Origin: JASGKO01 sp049840595
GTDB taxonomy: Bacteria; Verrucomicrobiota; Verrucomicrobiia; Chthoniobacterales; Chthoniobacteraceae
DNA length: 64,000 nucleotides
Reading direction: 5' to 3'
Assembly: GCA_049840595.1 (NCBI GenBank)
Contig: JASGKO010000016.1
Span: 1 to 64,000 of the forward strand
The translations under genes and the position numbers were made by a program. This document shows positions 1 to 10,694 of this stretch, in pieces (the first letter of the stretch is position 1; each line of letters opens with the position of its first letter). Under the pieces are notes generated by a model. That model worked only from the letters and a program-made list of their open reading frames with translations. It did not search any database and was not told the DNA's origin.

Positions 1-148
1 CTTGGTTAGAATTACGTATTGCTAAGGTTAATAGGGAAACCAGATAGAATCCGAACAGCACCTTGTGAAGCTAGCTGAGGCTTCGGCATCAGCCGGGCCC
101 AAGGTCTCATCCCATGTCTTCTGTTGTCTCTCCTGCCAAAATCCGTCA

Positions 149-1025
149 ATGAAACATCCCACCGTGGATCAAATCATGGTGGAGGAGCGGGCGGCCTCTT
201 TCTCCAAGCGCAGTATCAAAAACGAGGCGAAGCTGAGCGGGCTGCAGTTGGTCGTGTCCATGATGGACCTCACTACGCTGGAAGGAAAAGACACGCCGGG
301 CAAAGTGGCGCACCTGTGCCGCAAGGCGAGGACCGATGGCGCCGGAGCTGGGGGTGCCGAGCTGTGCGGCGGTGTGCGTGTATCCCAACCTCGTGCGGGC
401 GGCGAAGCATTTACCGCCGGTTCCGGCGTCAAGGTGGCAGCCGTTGCCACGGCTTTTCCCAGCGGGCAGATGCCGCTGCCGGGTGAAGCTCGACGATACC
501 CGGGCGGCGGTGGCCGAGGGGGCGGATGAAATCGACATGGTGATCGACCGCGGGGCATTTCACCGCCGGGGAATACGGCCGTCGACGAAATCGCAGCGAC
601 GAAAGAAGCTTGTGGCGAGGCGCACCTGAAGGTGATTTTGGAGACGGGCGAACTGGTTACTTACGACAATGTGCGCCTGGCCAGCGAGATCGCGATGCAG
701 GCGGGCGGCGATTTCATCAAGACCAGCACGGGCAAGGTTTCGCCGGCGGCCACGATGCCGGTACACTGGTGATGCTGGAGGCGATCCGTATTATTTTTTT
801 GCGACGGGCATTCGCATCGGCATGAAGCCCGCGGGTGGCATCCGTGACGTCCAAGGAGTCGCTGGCGTACTTGCGTGATGGTGAAGGAAACGCTGGGGGA
901 CGACTGGCTTGACGCCGGATCTCTTCCGCTTTGGTGCGAGCACGCTGGCAAATGATGTGCTGATGCAGATCGCCCGCCTGCACGACGGCCGCTACCAGGC
1001 CGCCGAGTATTTTTCATTGCCGTAG
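149..1025 (+). CDS. deoC: Deoxyribose-phosphate aldolase, frameshifted
   Basis: DeoC splits 2-deoxyribose-5-phosphate into glyceraldehyde-3-phosphate and acetaldehyde during deoxynucleoside breakdown. Read across all three frames, the segment gives a complete protein of about 290 residues: an N-terminal KRSIKNEAKLSGLQL stretch, DLTTLEGKDTPGKV, VCVYPNLV, ATAFPSGQ, EIDMVIDRGAF, the Schiff-base lysine region DFIKTSTGKVSPAAT, and the second lysine in GMKPAGGIR. The C-terminus LFRFGASTLANDVLMQIARL is intact. The reading frame changes several times (near 335, 430-480, 570, 765 and 800-905), so no continuous ORF exists. The ATG at 149 is the best start; an upstream GTG at 65 adds residues that do not look like DeoC. 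The number of shifts could mean a decaying gene, but other broken genes here are essential, so read errors are the likelier cause. Confidence 0.85.
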
Positions 1026-1165
1026 TTTTCTTTTTATCATACCGCTTTCCGGGAGATAAAGCGGCTGATGAGGGGAAGGGTGAATTCGATTAATCGAGCC
1101 ATGGTCCTTGTGGGCGGCTTCTCCGATCGGCGTCGTTTCCATTCACCACTTTATGATTCGAATTT

Positions 1166-2509
1166 TTGAACTTCTGGCGTTGTCTGCTACTTTTAGCCAT
1201 CACTTTCTTGCCGGGCGGACGGTGTGCAAATCTGGGATGTGATTCCCTCCACGTTGAATCAGGAATCGGACCAGAACAGCGAGCCCAGTATCGCGGTCAA
1301 TCCTGCGAAGCCGCGCGAGATGGTGATCACCGCCTTCGATTACTACGGCAGCCCGATTTTCATCGGTCATGATCATGGCTCCGATTGGAGTGTGCTCCAA
1401 TTCATGAATACGGCGGATTCCACGCTGGACTGGAGCGCGAGTGGCTCGGCTTATCTCGCGAATGTAAACGGGTATTACTACGACCGACTGGTTTGCTCGA
1501 AGCTGAAGAAAGCCAGCGACAACCAGATTTTTAGCCGGATCACGAAAAACTACATCTCGCAATACGTCCCCGATCAACCGTGGATTCGGTCGCTCAAGGT
1601 GGATGGCGCCAACCACCTCTACATCGCCTTCAACGATCTCGGCCTGTCCTCCTTATGATCCGAAGGCCCCCGGGGCCGACGGCGAGCGTCCGGTTTTCGC
1701 TGGATGGCGGGCTCACCTGGCAGCGCCGGGTGATTGAGAACAAAACGCCAAAACTCTTGCAGGATGGTTCGGTGCGGGCGGCCGCCCTCGGCAACGATGT
1801 GTGCGCGGTCTTCGAGCGGTTCAATGCGCTCGCGCCCAGGAATACGCTTACCAGCGATATCGTGATCGTGCGCGATGTCTCCGCGGGGCTCGGCAACTTC
1901 ACCACGCTGCCCCCGGTGACGATCGCGAAGAACCAGCCGATTCCCTACGGACAACTTGGCGATGAGCGCATGGGCTCGGACTTGAGCCTCGTGATGGACC
2001 CCAATAACTTCGGACATCTCTATGTGGCCTTCGCCGTGCAGCCGGGCCCGGCACCGTATCTCGTGGTCTATGAATCCACCACCTTCGGCGCCACCTGGAC
2101 GCAGGTATGGAAAGCACCCAGCAACACTGGGTTGCCCGCGCTGGCCATGACGCAGAACGGGATGCTCGGCCTCCTCTACACGGCCTATACGGCAGGGAAT
2201 CTTGAGACCCATCTCCTGCAGACGGGCAACGATTTCTCCACCGTCTCGGATACCGTGCTCTCGCGCTTTGTGAATGGGAAGCCGGCGGCCCAGGTACAGA
2301 CCCCTATATCGGCGACTACGAAGATCTCACGGCGATTGACAATACCTTCTACCGCACCTTCTCCGCCTCGAATAATACGAAGCTCTTTCCTGTGCAGCCG
2401 ACTTTTCTGCGTGACCAGAGTCTGCTCGGCAAAAGCATGCCCGTATTCGATTGATCCGTTTTTCTTTAAATGGACGGTGGACAATCCGCAGTCTTTCAAT
2501 GGAAATTAG
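1166..2509 (+). CDS. Secreted sialidase-like BNR-repeat protein (copy 1), frameshifted
   Basis: This is probably an exported beta-propeller protein of the sialidase/BNR type. The start at 1166 (TTG) gives a hydrophobic signal peptide, MNFWRCLLLLAITFLPGG, then the frame shifts near 1217 into the mature part beginning VQIWDVIPSTLNQ. An Asp-box motif, SLDGGLTW, is clear near 1697-1720. A second weaker repeat-like motif is YESTTFGATW. Further shifts occur near 1645-1660 and 2300, after which DPYIGDYEDL and the final DPFFFKWTVDNPQSF are read. Substrate and catalytic residues cannot be named. It is a paralogue of the gene that follows, and the two share the EPSIAVNP/EPNIAVNP and NTGLPAL-type segments. 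Confidence 0.7.
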
Positions 2510-2528
2510 CCGCTGTAATTTCACCCTT

Positions 2529-4012
2529 ATGAAACACCCCCTTTTGCTTTCGTGGATCGTGGGCGGTCTGGTGCTGGCGAGTTCGACCAGCCGGGCCGAC
2601 GTAACGATCGTGGACGTGGTTCCAGCGTCGATGAATTCCGAGGAGGCGCAGAATGCCGAGCCGAATATCGCAGTCAATCCATCGAACCCGAACAAGATCG
2701 TCATCACCGGCCTTTGGCAATTCGACGAATAAAAACCCGATCTTTCTGAGCACCAGCAGCAGGGAGCAGTTGGCGGCGGCTCCAATTCATCCATACCTTT
2801 GACTCCTCGGTGGACTGGAGCGCGAGCGGGCAGGCCTACCTTGGGCATCTGGCGGGGGGCAGCGGGATGGTAATGGTGAGTGCGAAGCTGGCGAGCACGC
2901 AGCCCGGTTATGTGTTTTCATCGTTGCCAGGCAACTATGCCCCGGGCGGCGATGGTCCCGACCAGCCCTGGATGCAGGTGATCCGGGTGGGGACGCAAGA
3001 TCATGTCTATATTGCCTTCAACGATCTGAGCCGGGCGAGCAAGACGGCGAGCGTGCACTTTCGCTGAATCGGCGGGCAGACGTGGCAAAACCAGGTGCTG
3101 GAGCGAACCGTGCCCGGGATCGGGCAGGACGGTTCCTGCGTGCGCATCGCGCTCAAAGACAAGACGGTGAATGCCGTCTTCGAGCACTACAACAGTAACT
3201 CGGGGAATACGGACGTCGCAGGCGATGTCGTCTTTAGCCCCGCGACGACAAGGCGGGCAACGATCATTTCAACGACCTCACCGCTTCGACGATTGCGAGC
3301 AACGTCGTTTTCCCGCAGGGGAATCTCGGGTGATGAACGGTTGGGCTCCGATCTTTCGATCGCAGATCAACCCGAACGACGGGACGCACCTCTACGTGGC
3401 CTTTGCTGTGCAGTCGAGCGGTACGCCGCATGTGGAAGTCTATGAATCTACCAACTCCGGCGTGAACTGGTCGTCAGTTTACAGCACCGGCACCGATACC
3501 GGCCTTCCCGGCGCTGGCGGTGACGACCAATGGCCTGGTGGGCCTGCTTCTTTTACACCAAGCTGGTGAGCGGCAACCTGGAAACCCATTTCATCCAGAC
3601 CTCGAACGATTTTTCCTCCATCACGGAAACCACGCTCTCGCGGTTTACCAATGGCGATCCGGCATCGGTCTTCGATCCCTATATTGGCGATTACGAGGAT
3701 CTGGTGGCGGTGGGGACAACCTTCTACGGCACCTTCTCGGCCTCCAATAACACGAGCCTCTTTCCCACGCAGCCGACCTTCCTGCGCGATAGTAGCCTGC
3801 TTGGCAGCAGCGTGAACTACTCGATCGATCCCTTCTTTTTCAAGGTGACGACGGTGAGCAGCTTCTATCTGTCGCTGCGGACGAAGAGTGCTCGGCCCCT
3901 CCCAAAAGTGCCAGATGCCAGCATCCGGCTCATCCCAGGTCGCAAAAACTGTCCGCGAGCGCTGATTTTTCATTGCTTGAATCTCATGATCTCCACTAGC
4001 GTGCGGGCATGA
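2529..4012 (+). CDS. Secreted sialidase-like BNR-repeat protein (copy 2), frameshifted
   Basis: This is the second member of the tandem pair. The ATG at 2529 opens a clean signal peptide (MKHPLLLSWIVGGLVLASS, likely cleaved before ADVTIVDVV). The mature part matches copy 1 throughout: NAEPNIAVNPSNPNKIVITG, a WSASGQAYLG segment, HLYVAFAVQ, YESTNSGVNW, NLETHFIQTSNDFSS, DPYIGDYEDL and SIDPFFFK. The frame breaks near 2715-2815, 3065, 3250-3330 and 3505-3530. The stop at 4012 belongs to the last open frame, but sequence after about 3850 does not resemble copy 1, so another shift probably hides the true end near 3850. The two copies lie 19 bp apart and are probably co-transcribed. The function is inferred only from the fold. 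Confidence 0.65.
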
Positions 4013-4846
4013 TGAAGCGGGTGATTTTGAGCGTGAGTGCAGGTGTGATTCTGTTGGCGACGACTTTGAGCGGTCAGGCGGAGAGCATTGCCTTTAGAAG
4101 CTGGAGCGAGACGTCGCTGTTGGAGAGTATACAAGCCCAGCAGTCGCTGATTTGGAGCGCTGCCGGTCCGATCCTGAAGCAGCGCAAGAAATTGATCCTG
4201 TTTGCCGGCAGCAAAGCCAAGCCGGGCAAAGGAAAAAAGTCTGGCTCCAAAAATGGAAATAGCAATGCAAGTAGCAGTGCCAATTCCGGCAGCGGCGGCG
4301 CCAATTCTACCAGCAGTTCAAATGGAACGAGTGTAAGCGGTGGGACCTTGAACCTCGGTGGTAGCGGATATACTGGCGCAACGGTGACGAATGGCGGGAC
4401 GATTAATCTCGGGGCGGCAGGCGTCTCAGGCTCAAGTCTCAGCATGGGAGGTGGAACGATCAGTGTAAGCGGGAGCGTCCTTACCACGGGAGGTTCGCTG
4501 ACTATAACGGGTGGGACGATTTACAGCGGGGGAGCGACTACGCCCTCCTCCGACTCCACGGATACCGCGGGTTCCACTAATACTTTGAATCTTCACGTGG
4601 GAAGCGGGAGCCAGGTTACATTGACCATGGGCACGATCACGGGAACCGCGATTTCGGTCACCAGCAATGCCGCGGGAGGGAAGGACGTCACGGTTCATCT
4701 CGCTTCGGGAAGTTACGCTTACGATTAATGGCAGTGAATTGGTTGCCCCGGATACCATTACGGTGATTTTCTCTGACGGAACGACGGAAGTATTCTCGGA
4801 TGGCTCGCTCAAGCCCGGGCAAACGGTGACGTTGACGAGTCCGTAA
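4009..4846 (+). CDS. Exported Gly/Ser/Thr-rich protein of unknown function, probable frameshift
   Basis: I do not recognise this family. The protein starts at 4009 (or the adjacent ATG at 4012) with a signal peptide ending near GQAESIAF. A basic stretch (LFAGSKAKPGKGKKSGSKNG) follows, then a low-complexity Asn/Ser/Gly region and short imperfect repeats built on GGTLNLGG, GGTINLGA and GGTISVSG. Such repeats suggest a beta-helix or adhesin-like surface protein. The continuous frame stops at 4728, but the next frame reads on with SVTLTINGSELVAPDTITV and ends VTLTSP at 4846. A single shift near 4695 therefore probably truncates the apparent product. It follows the two sialidase-like genes and may be exported with them. 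Confidence 0.6.
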
Positions 4847-4991
4847 GCTCCAACGGTTTAACGGATATTTAAAAAGGGATACTTAATGCCCTGATTTCCT
4901 GAGCCACTGCCGCACGAATTATCCACCCCCGGGGGGCACAATCTTACGCTTTGGGCTGGAACGTTGCCCGGGGAGACTCCAAGGTGCGGGC

Positions 4992-5848
4992 GTGTCCGGG
5001 AGTAAAACAGTTCTTGAAGTGATCAATGCCACGGTGCCGTTTTTTCAGAAAAACGGGGTGGAAAGCGCGCGGCTGAATATCGAGCACTTGCTCGCCCAGG
5101 TGCTGAAGAAGAAACGGATGGACCTGTATCTGGAATTTGATCGTCCACTCTGGGAGAAGGATCTGGAACCGCTGCGGGAACTGGTGAAGCGCCGGGCGAG
5201 TGGCGAGCCGCTGCAACACTTGCTGGGGACGGTGGAATTTTACGGGCGCGAATTTTTGAGTGACAAGCGGGCGTTGATTCCACGGCCCAGGAGACGGAGC
5301 AACTCGTGGAGTTCATCCTCGAAAAGAAGACGGAGCTCGCACAGGGGCAACTCGTGGACGTGGGTACCGGCTCGGGGGTGATCGCGCTCACGCTCGCGGC
5401 GGAACTGCCCGAGGCGACCGTGCAGGCGGTGGATGTCTCGCCGGACGCGCTCGCCCTCGCGAAGGCGAATGCGGAGAAGCTGCAGCTCGCCGGGCGCGTG
5501 ACTTTTCACGAGGGCGACTTGCTGGGGCCGGTGAATGGCCCGCTGAATCTGATCGCGGCCAATCTGCCCTATATCGCCGCCGCGACCATTCCCACGCTGG
5601 CCCGTGAGGTGCAGCACGATCCGCTGCTGGCGCTCGATGGTGGCGGCGAGCTGGGCGAGGCGATAATTCTGCGCCTGCTCGACCAGGCCCCGGCCAGGCT
5701 CGCCCCCGGTGGCCTGCTGGCGCTGGAGATCGGGCACGACCAGGCCGATTATTTCGTGGCCGAATTGCAAAAACGAAATTACAACCAACCTCACTCGCGG
5801 CGCGATTACCAGGGCGTCGCCCGTTTCATTTTCGCAACTTATGGATAA
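4992..5848 (+). CDS. prmC: Release factor glutamine N5-methyltransferase, frameshifted
   Basis: PrmC methylates the glutamine of the GGQ motif in release factors RF1/RF2 using S-adenosylmethionine. The N-terminal helical domain (SARLNIEHLLAQVLKK, RRASGEPLQHLLGTVEFYGREF) runs to the conserved LIPRP near 5285. There two extra bases appear to break the frame before ETEQLVEF. The Rossmann part continues from 5306 with LVDVGTGSGVIALTLA and VDVSPDALALA. The substrate-binding motif, usually NPPY, reads NLPYI at about 5563-5577. The start is GTG at 4992. The stop overlaps the murA start by 8 bp, indicating translational coupling. Its target gene prfA lies at 19700. Length is about 285 residues, normal for the family. 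Confidence 0.88.
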
Positions 5849-7105
5849 AATTCTCGTTCACGGCGGCTCTCCGCTCAATGGTTCGGTCCGCATCAGCGGC
5901 TCGAAAAACTCGGCGCTGCCGATTCTCGCCGCCGCCCTACTGACGAAGGAGGAGTGCGTGATCGACCACGTGCCGGACCTGAGCGACGTGAACTACATGC
6001 TGCAGATCCTCTCGCACCTCGGCGCGCAGGTGGAGCGGGCCAGCGGCACGGTGCGGATTAAGGCTGAGAAGCTCGAAGACCCATGCTCCCTATGACATGG
6101 TGCGGAAAATGCGCGCCTCGGTGTGCGTGCTCGGGCCACTGCTCGGGCGTGAGAACGAGGCGACCGTCTCGCTGCCCGGCGGCTGCGTGATCGGCGACCG
6201 GCCGATCGATTTGCACCTGAAGGGTTTTGAAGCGCTCGGTGCAGCCGTCCGCATCGACGAGGGTAATGTGAAGGTTTTCGCGCCGAAGCTCACCGGCACC
6301 GTTATCAACCTGAGTGGCAAATATGGCTCGACCGTGCTGGGGACGGATAACGTGATGATGGCGGCCACGCTTGCCGAGGGTCACGACGGTGATCGACGGC
6401 GCGGCCGAAGAACCCGAAGTGGTGGATCTTGCGAATTTCCTGATCGCGATGGGCGCGAAGATCGAAGGCGCGGGCACCCGCCGGATCATTATCGAGGGCG
6501 TGAAGGAACTCCACGGCGCACAGCACGAGGTGATCCCCGACCGGATCGAGGCGGGAACCTTCCTCGTCGCGGGCGCGATTGCCGGCGAGAAAGTCACCCT
6601 GCGCAACGTCATCCCCGAGCATCTGCAATCGGTGAGCGACGAATTGATCAAGGCCGGCTACGGCATCGAGCCGAATGGTAGGACCCTGACCATTACCGGT
6701 AACAGCAAGCCCGGCCCGCTTACTCTTACCACCCAGCCTTATCCCGGTTTCCCGACCGACATGCAGGCGCAGATGTGTGCCCTGCTTTCCAAGGGCAGCG
6801 GCGTGAGCACGATCACCGAGGTGATTTTCCCACAGCGCTTCATGCACGTCTCCGAGCTTAAGCGCATGGGCGCGCAGATCGAACTGGAGGGCTCCACTGC
6901 AGTGATCACTGGCGTCGAGCGCATGAGCGGGGCCCCCGTGATGGCGAGCGACCTGCGTGCCTCCGCCGCCCTCGTGCTGGCGGGGCTGAAGTGCAGCGGC
7001 ATCACCGAAGTGAACCGCGTTTACCATATCGATCGCGGCTACGAGATGATCGACGACAAGCTCAACGGGCTTGGGGCGCAGATCGAGCGGGTGAAGGCGA
7101 AGTAA
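5841..7105 (+). CDS. murA: UDP-N-acetylglucosamine 1-carboxyvinyltransferase, frameshifted
   Basis: MurA adds enolpyruvate to UDP-GlcNAc, the first committed step of peptidoglycan synthesis. The ATG at 5841 starts MDKILVHGGSPLNGSVRISG, with the conserved SGSKNSALPILAAALL. The catalytic cysteine lies in LPGGCVIGDRP, followed by IDLHLKGFEALGA. Later come GTFLVAGAIAGE, PGFPTDMQAQMCALL and DLRASAALVLAGL, all typical of MurA. Two shifts interrupt the frame, near 6080 (before APYDMVRKMRAS) and near 6378 (before VTTVIDGAAEEPEVVDLA). Total length fits the usual 420 residues. As this gene is normally essential, the shifts are probably read errors. It overlaps prmC. Confidence 0.92.
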
Positions 7106-7624
7106 GCGCTGGGGGTGAACCGCCAAGACGCCAAAGTCGCCAAGTGGGGAAGAGTTTTTAACGGTGATTCATATCAGCGATTCAGTGAACTTTTTTCAGA
7201 GTGACCATCATTGATTGACTGGAAAGTTGGACTTTATCGGGTGTGATGGAGACTTGCCACGGTTCGCCAACTATGGGGTCCGTAAGTCGAACTCCAGATG
7301 TTTCGTCAAGACGCATCCAAAATGAACCTCTCCATCCCCTTTGGATGGGTGGAGCGAGATGGGCAGGTCCTCTCTGGAAATCAATCCCAAGCCATTGGTA
7401 TTGCCACGCTGGGTGCGCTGGAATGAAAATAAAGTGAAGTGAGGGAGTGCCGAGCGGATGAAATAGTTTTGCATTGGTGTGGGCCTACCCGGCAACGGAG
7501 TAGGTAACCTGATAATCTGTTGAAGGGCAAAGTGGGCGTATAATCCGGAGGGGGAGTGAGATAATGGTTCCAACAATGCAGGTAAAAATGAGTGTCTTCG
7601 CGATCGCAAATCGACGGGGGTCGT
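7106..7624. other. Intergenic stretch without a recognisable gene
   Basis: The first 40 bases hold a short degenerate repeat built on CCGCCAAGACGCCAAAG (about 7117-7145), a type seen again at 59913 and 63914. The rest, to 7624, has only short open frames on both strands. None has a recognisable protein pattern, and no strong hairpin or promoter stands out. Confidence 0.5.
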
Positions 7625-8128
7625 TCATTTTTGGAGCTGGTTGAGACGGTGGATAGCGAGGAAGCCAATGAGTCCAACCAAAAGCCAGAAAGCGATTTTC
7701 ATAATCAGTTCGGGCAGGCTGAAGTATGTTGAATCCAATCCTGGAAAATCGGGAGTAAGCAGGGAAGCGAGAGCAAGGCCCAGGAAAAACAACAAGAGAA
7801 GTTCACTGGCGACGAAAGCCATACTGCGCAAGACGAAGGAACGAAACTCCCAATAGTCCGAGGTGCGAGCGAGGAGCGGGGCACCGACGAAGGTCAACCA
7901 CGGTAACAATGCAAGATAGACCGGCAACTGGTGATTGCGAGCAAAGAAGCTACCAAGAGGTGGCATCGGGAGGTGTCCTTTCAGATGATCCCATCGCAAT
8001 CCCGCTTGAAAAAAGGCGAAATCAAAAAGGATGCCGATCAAGAATAGGCTGACAAAAGTCGTGAGGTAGAATGTAATCTGAGCCGCCACTTTCATGAGGA
8101 TCACGGGAATAATAAAGTGGTGGAACAA
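7625..8128 (-). CDS. Four-helix membrane protein of unknown function
   Basis: I do not recognise this family. The 167-residue product has four hydrophobic segments: near residues 15-38 (ITFYLTTFVSLFLIGILF), 68-85 (YLALLPWLTFVGAPLLA), 103-127 (AFVASELLLLFFLGLALASLL) and 143-160 (IAFWLLVGLIGFLAI). A likely inner-membrane location follows. It starts 10 bp after the stop of the gene at 8139-8585, so the two probably form an operon. An internal ATG at 8095 (MKVAAQIT) is an alternative start. Confidence 0.6.
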   Translation of the reverse strand: MFHHFIIPVILMKVAAQITFYLTTFVSLFLIGILFDFAFFQAGLRWDHLKGHLPMPPLGSFFARNHQLPVYLALLPWLTFVGAPLLARTSDYWEFRSFVLRSMAFVASELLLLFFLGLALASLLTPDFPGLDSTYFSLPELIMKIAFWLLVGLIGFLAIHRLNQLQK

Positions 8129-8138
8129 GTCTTTCCAT

Positions 8139-8585
8139 TCAGTTCAATCTTAATGGGGGTTTTTTTCGAGGAGATGAGCAGGCCCATTCAAAGAATTTAA
8201 GGAGTGGAAAAACCGCCTGGCTGAGGTCTTCAAGAGTAATAGGGGTGCCATCGCGAAGCATTAGCTCGATATGGTCGTGGTCCGTCTCTTTGCGGGAGGA
8301 TTTATTCGGCTGGGTCGAAATCCATGCGGCCATCACGATGTCATCGTAATGGATCAGGCCACGGCCCGGAGCGGTGAACGCGGTTTTGGTAAAGTAAAGC
8401 GGCTCGCTTCTCCGATTCGTGATTTCTGCAATGATGCACTCGTTTGCTGCAATGGCCGGGTGGGACGAGGCCGGATGAAGGACGACATTGTAGGTGTGTT
8501 CCCGCCGAATCCATTTTCTGAGTTGGATTTCGAGCATTTCAGATTTGGAGATGACGGTGCTCATACCGGTTCGTGAGATTTGCAT
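8139..8585 (-). CDS. Hypothetical protein
   Basis: A 148-residue soluble protein I do not recognise. It has no signal peptide or membrane segment. Features include a central ANECIIAEITNRRSEPLYF strand-rich stretch, IHYDDIVMAAWI, and HDHIELMLRDGTPITLEDL. An alternative start lies seven codons in (8564, MSTVISKSEM). It is the upstream partner of the membrane protein at 7625-8128, with 10 bp between them. The two could act together, but nothing in the sequence says how. Confidence 0.5.
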   Translation of the reverse strand: MQISRTGMSTVISKSEMLEIQLRKWIRREHTYNVVLHPASSHPAIAANECIIAEITNRRSEPLYFTKTAFTAPGRGLIHYDDIVMAAWISTQPNKSSRKETDHDHIELMLRDGTPITLEDLSQAVFPLLKFFEWACSSPRKKPPLRLN

Positions 8586-8798
8586 TAAATGAATTTAGGG
8601 CAGCCGGCTTCGTGGTCTGTCCGTCCAAGCTGAGTCAGCTGATTGTTCCTTATTGGAGAAATTAGCGGGGTCGTTAGCGCGCCGCAAGCTTGCGATACAG
8701 CAGGAAAAGATGGAACTTTTTTGGATCGCTGGTAGTCTCCCGGTGAGTCGTCTCTGATGATCTCCGGAAAATTGTCACAACTTTCCGTGGGATTTCTT

Positions 8799-8826
8799 TT
8801 GACAGCGGAAAGTCGTTTGCTAGGTT
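8799..8826 (+). promoter_or_regulatory. Candidate sigma-70 promoter for the tRNA-Thr/tuf block
   Basis: A perfect -35 TTGACA (8799-8804) is followed after 16 bases by TAGGTT (8821-8826) as a weak -10. The predicted start lies about 120 bases before tRNA-Thr. It is the best -35 match in the 365-base gap. The assignment rests on motif and position only. Confidence 0.45.
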
Positions 8827-8952
8827 TCGGGCTCGCTAAACGCGGAGAGGTCGAACAACCCTGAGTCGAACCTGGAACTAGAAAGCCAGATCGGTCGCGG
8901 GGTTTTTCGCCCTTTGCGCAGCCAGCGTAAAGCCCAAAGGCCCAGTGAGAAT

Positions 8953-9028
8953 GCCCAAGTAGCTCAGTTGGTAGAGCACGTCCTTGGTAAGGACGAGGTC
9001 GTCGGTTCAATCCCGATCTTGGGCTCCA
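8953..9028 (+). tRNA. tRNA-Thr (anticodon GGT)
   Basis: This is a complete cloverleaf. The acceptor GCCCAAG pairs with CTTGGGC, the D stem is GCTC/GAGC, and the anticodon stem CGTCC/GGACG closes the loop TTGGTAA with anticodon GGT. The T arm has the GTTCAATCC-type loop, and CCA is encoded. It precedes tuf by 58 bases, the arrangement known from many bacteria. Confidence 0.96.
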
Positions 9029-9086
9029 CTGGCCGGGGGCAATTTGCATTTGCAGTCAAACCAACCAACCACAACACCCAAGCACA

Positions 9087-10271
<1,185 letters not shown>

Positions 10272-10309
10272 TTAGTGTAGATCCCGAAGCCATTTTTCCC
10301 TGACCCGTC

Positions 10310-10337
10310 TCCAGCCCCGCAATTTGCCGGGGCTGGA
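10310..10337 (+). other. Stable hairpin between tuf and tRNA-Trp
   Basis: A ten-base perfect stem (TCCAGCCCCG with CGGGGCTGGA, loop of eight) lies 38 bases after the tuf stop. No T-run follows, so it is not a canonical terminator. It may mark a processing point between tuf mRNA and tRNA-Trp or protect the tuf 3' end. That role is inference. Confidence 0.5.
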
Positions 10338-10367
10338 ACGGGAAAGAGAAAGCGATGGCAAGCCAAG

Positions 10368-10443
10368 ACGGCAGTAACTCAATTGGTAGAGTAGCGGTCT
10401 CCAAAACCGCCTGTTGGGGGTTCAAGTCCCTCCTGCCGTGCCA
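10368..10443 (+). tRNA. tRNA-Trp (anticodon CCA)
   Basis: The acceptor ACGGCAG pairs with CTGCCGT, followed by discriminator G and an encoded CCA. The D stem is ACTC/GAGT. The anticodon stem GCGGT/ACCGC closes the loop CTCCAAA, giving anticodon CCA. The T arm is GGGGG-TTCAAGT-CCCTC. It sits 20 bases before secE, the common bacterial order tuf, tRNA-Trp, secE, nusG. Confidence 0.96.
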
Positions 10444-10463
10444 GTTTTACCCTTTTTTGAAAC

Positions 10464-10691
10464 ATGATTGCCAAAACCGCTAATTTCTTCCGTGAAGTCC
10501 GTGTGGAGCTTGCCAAGGCGAGCTGGCCCTGGGACCCGAAAGAAAAAGGTTTTAAGAAGTACAAGGAACTTTCCGATTCGACGGTGATCGTGTGCGTGGC
10601 CATGCTGCTCTTGAGCGGCTATGTGGCCTTTTGGGATTTCATCCTTGTGAACATCCTCACCTTTTTGACCACCGGCAGTCTCCACAAATAA
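10464..10691 (+). CDS. secE: Preprotein translocase subunit SecE
   Basis: SecE is the essential clamp subunit of the SecYEG protein-export channel in the inner membrane. The 75-residue product is the short, single-helix form. An amphipathic N-terminal segment (FFREVRVELAKASWP, with the conserved ELxKxxWP pattern) precedes one transmembrane helix at about residues 40-66. It starts 20 bases after tRNA-Trp and ends three bases before nusG, so secE and nusG are co-transcribed. Confidence 0.95.
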   Translation: MIAKTANFFREVRVELAKASWPWDPKEKGFKKYKELSDSTVIVCVAMLLLSGYVAFWDFILVNILTFLTTGSLHK

Positions 10692-10694
10692 ATC

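Noticed and set aside
4992..5848. rRNA or DNA adenine methyltransferase instead of PrmC, because of the NLPY motif
   Set aside because: The N-terminal helical domain, the LIPRPETE segment and the coupling to murA all match PrmC rather than RsmA or DNA methyltransferases.
7243..7437. Short open frame in the murA downstream gap
   Set aside because: No start signal, no recognisable pattern, and competing frames of similar size lie on the other strand.
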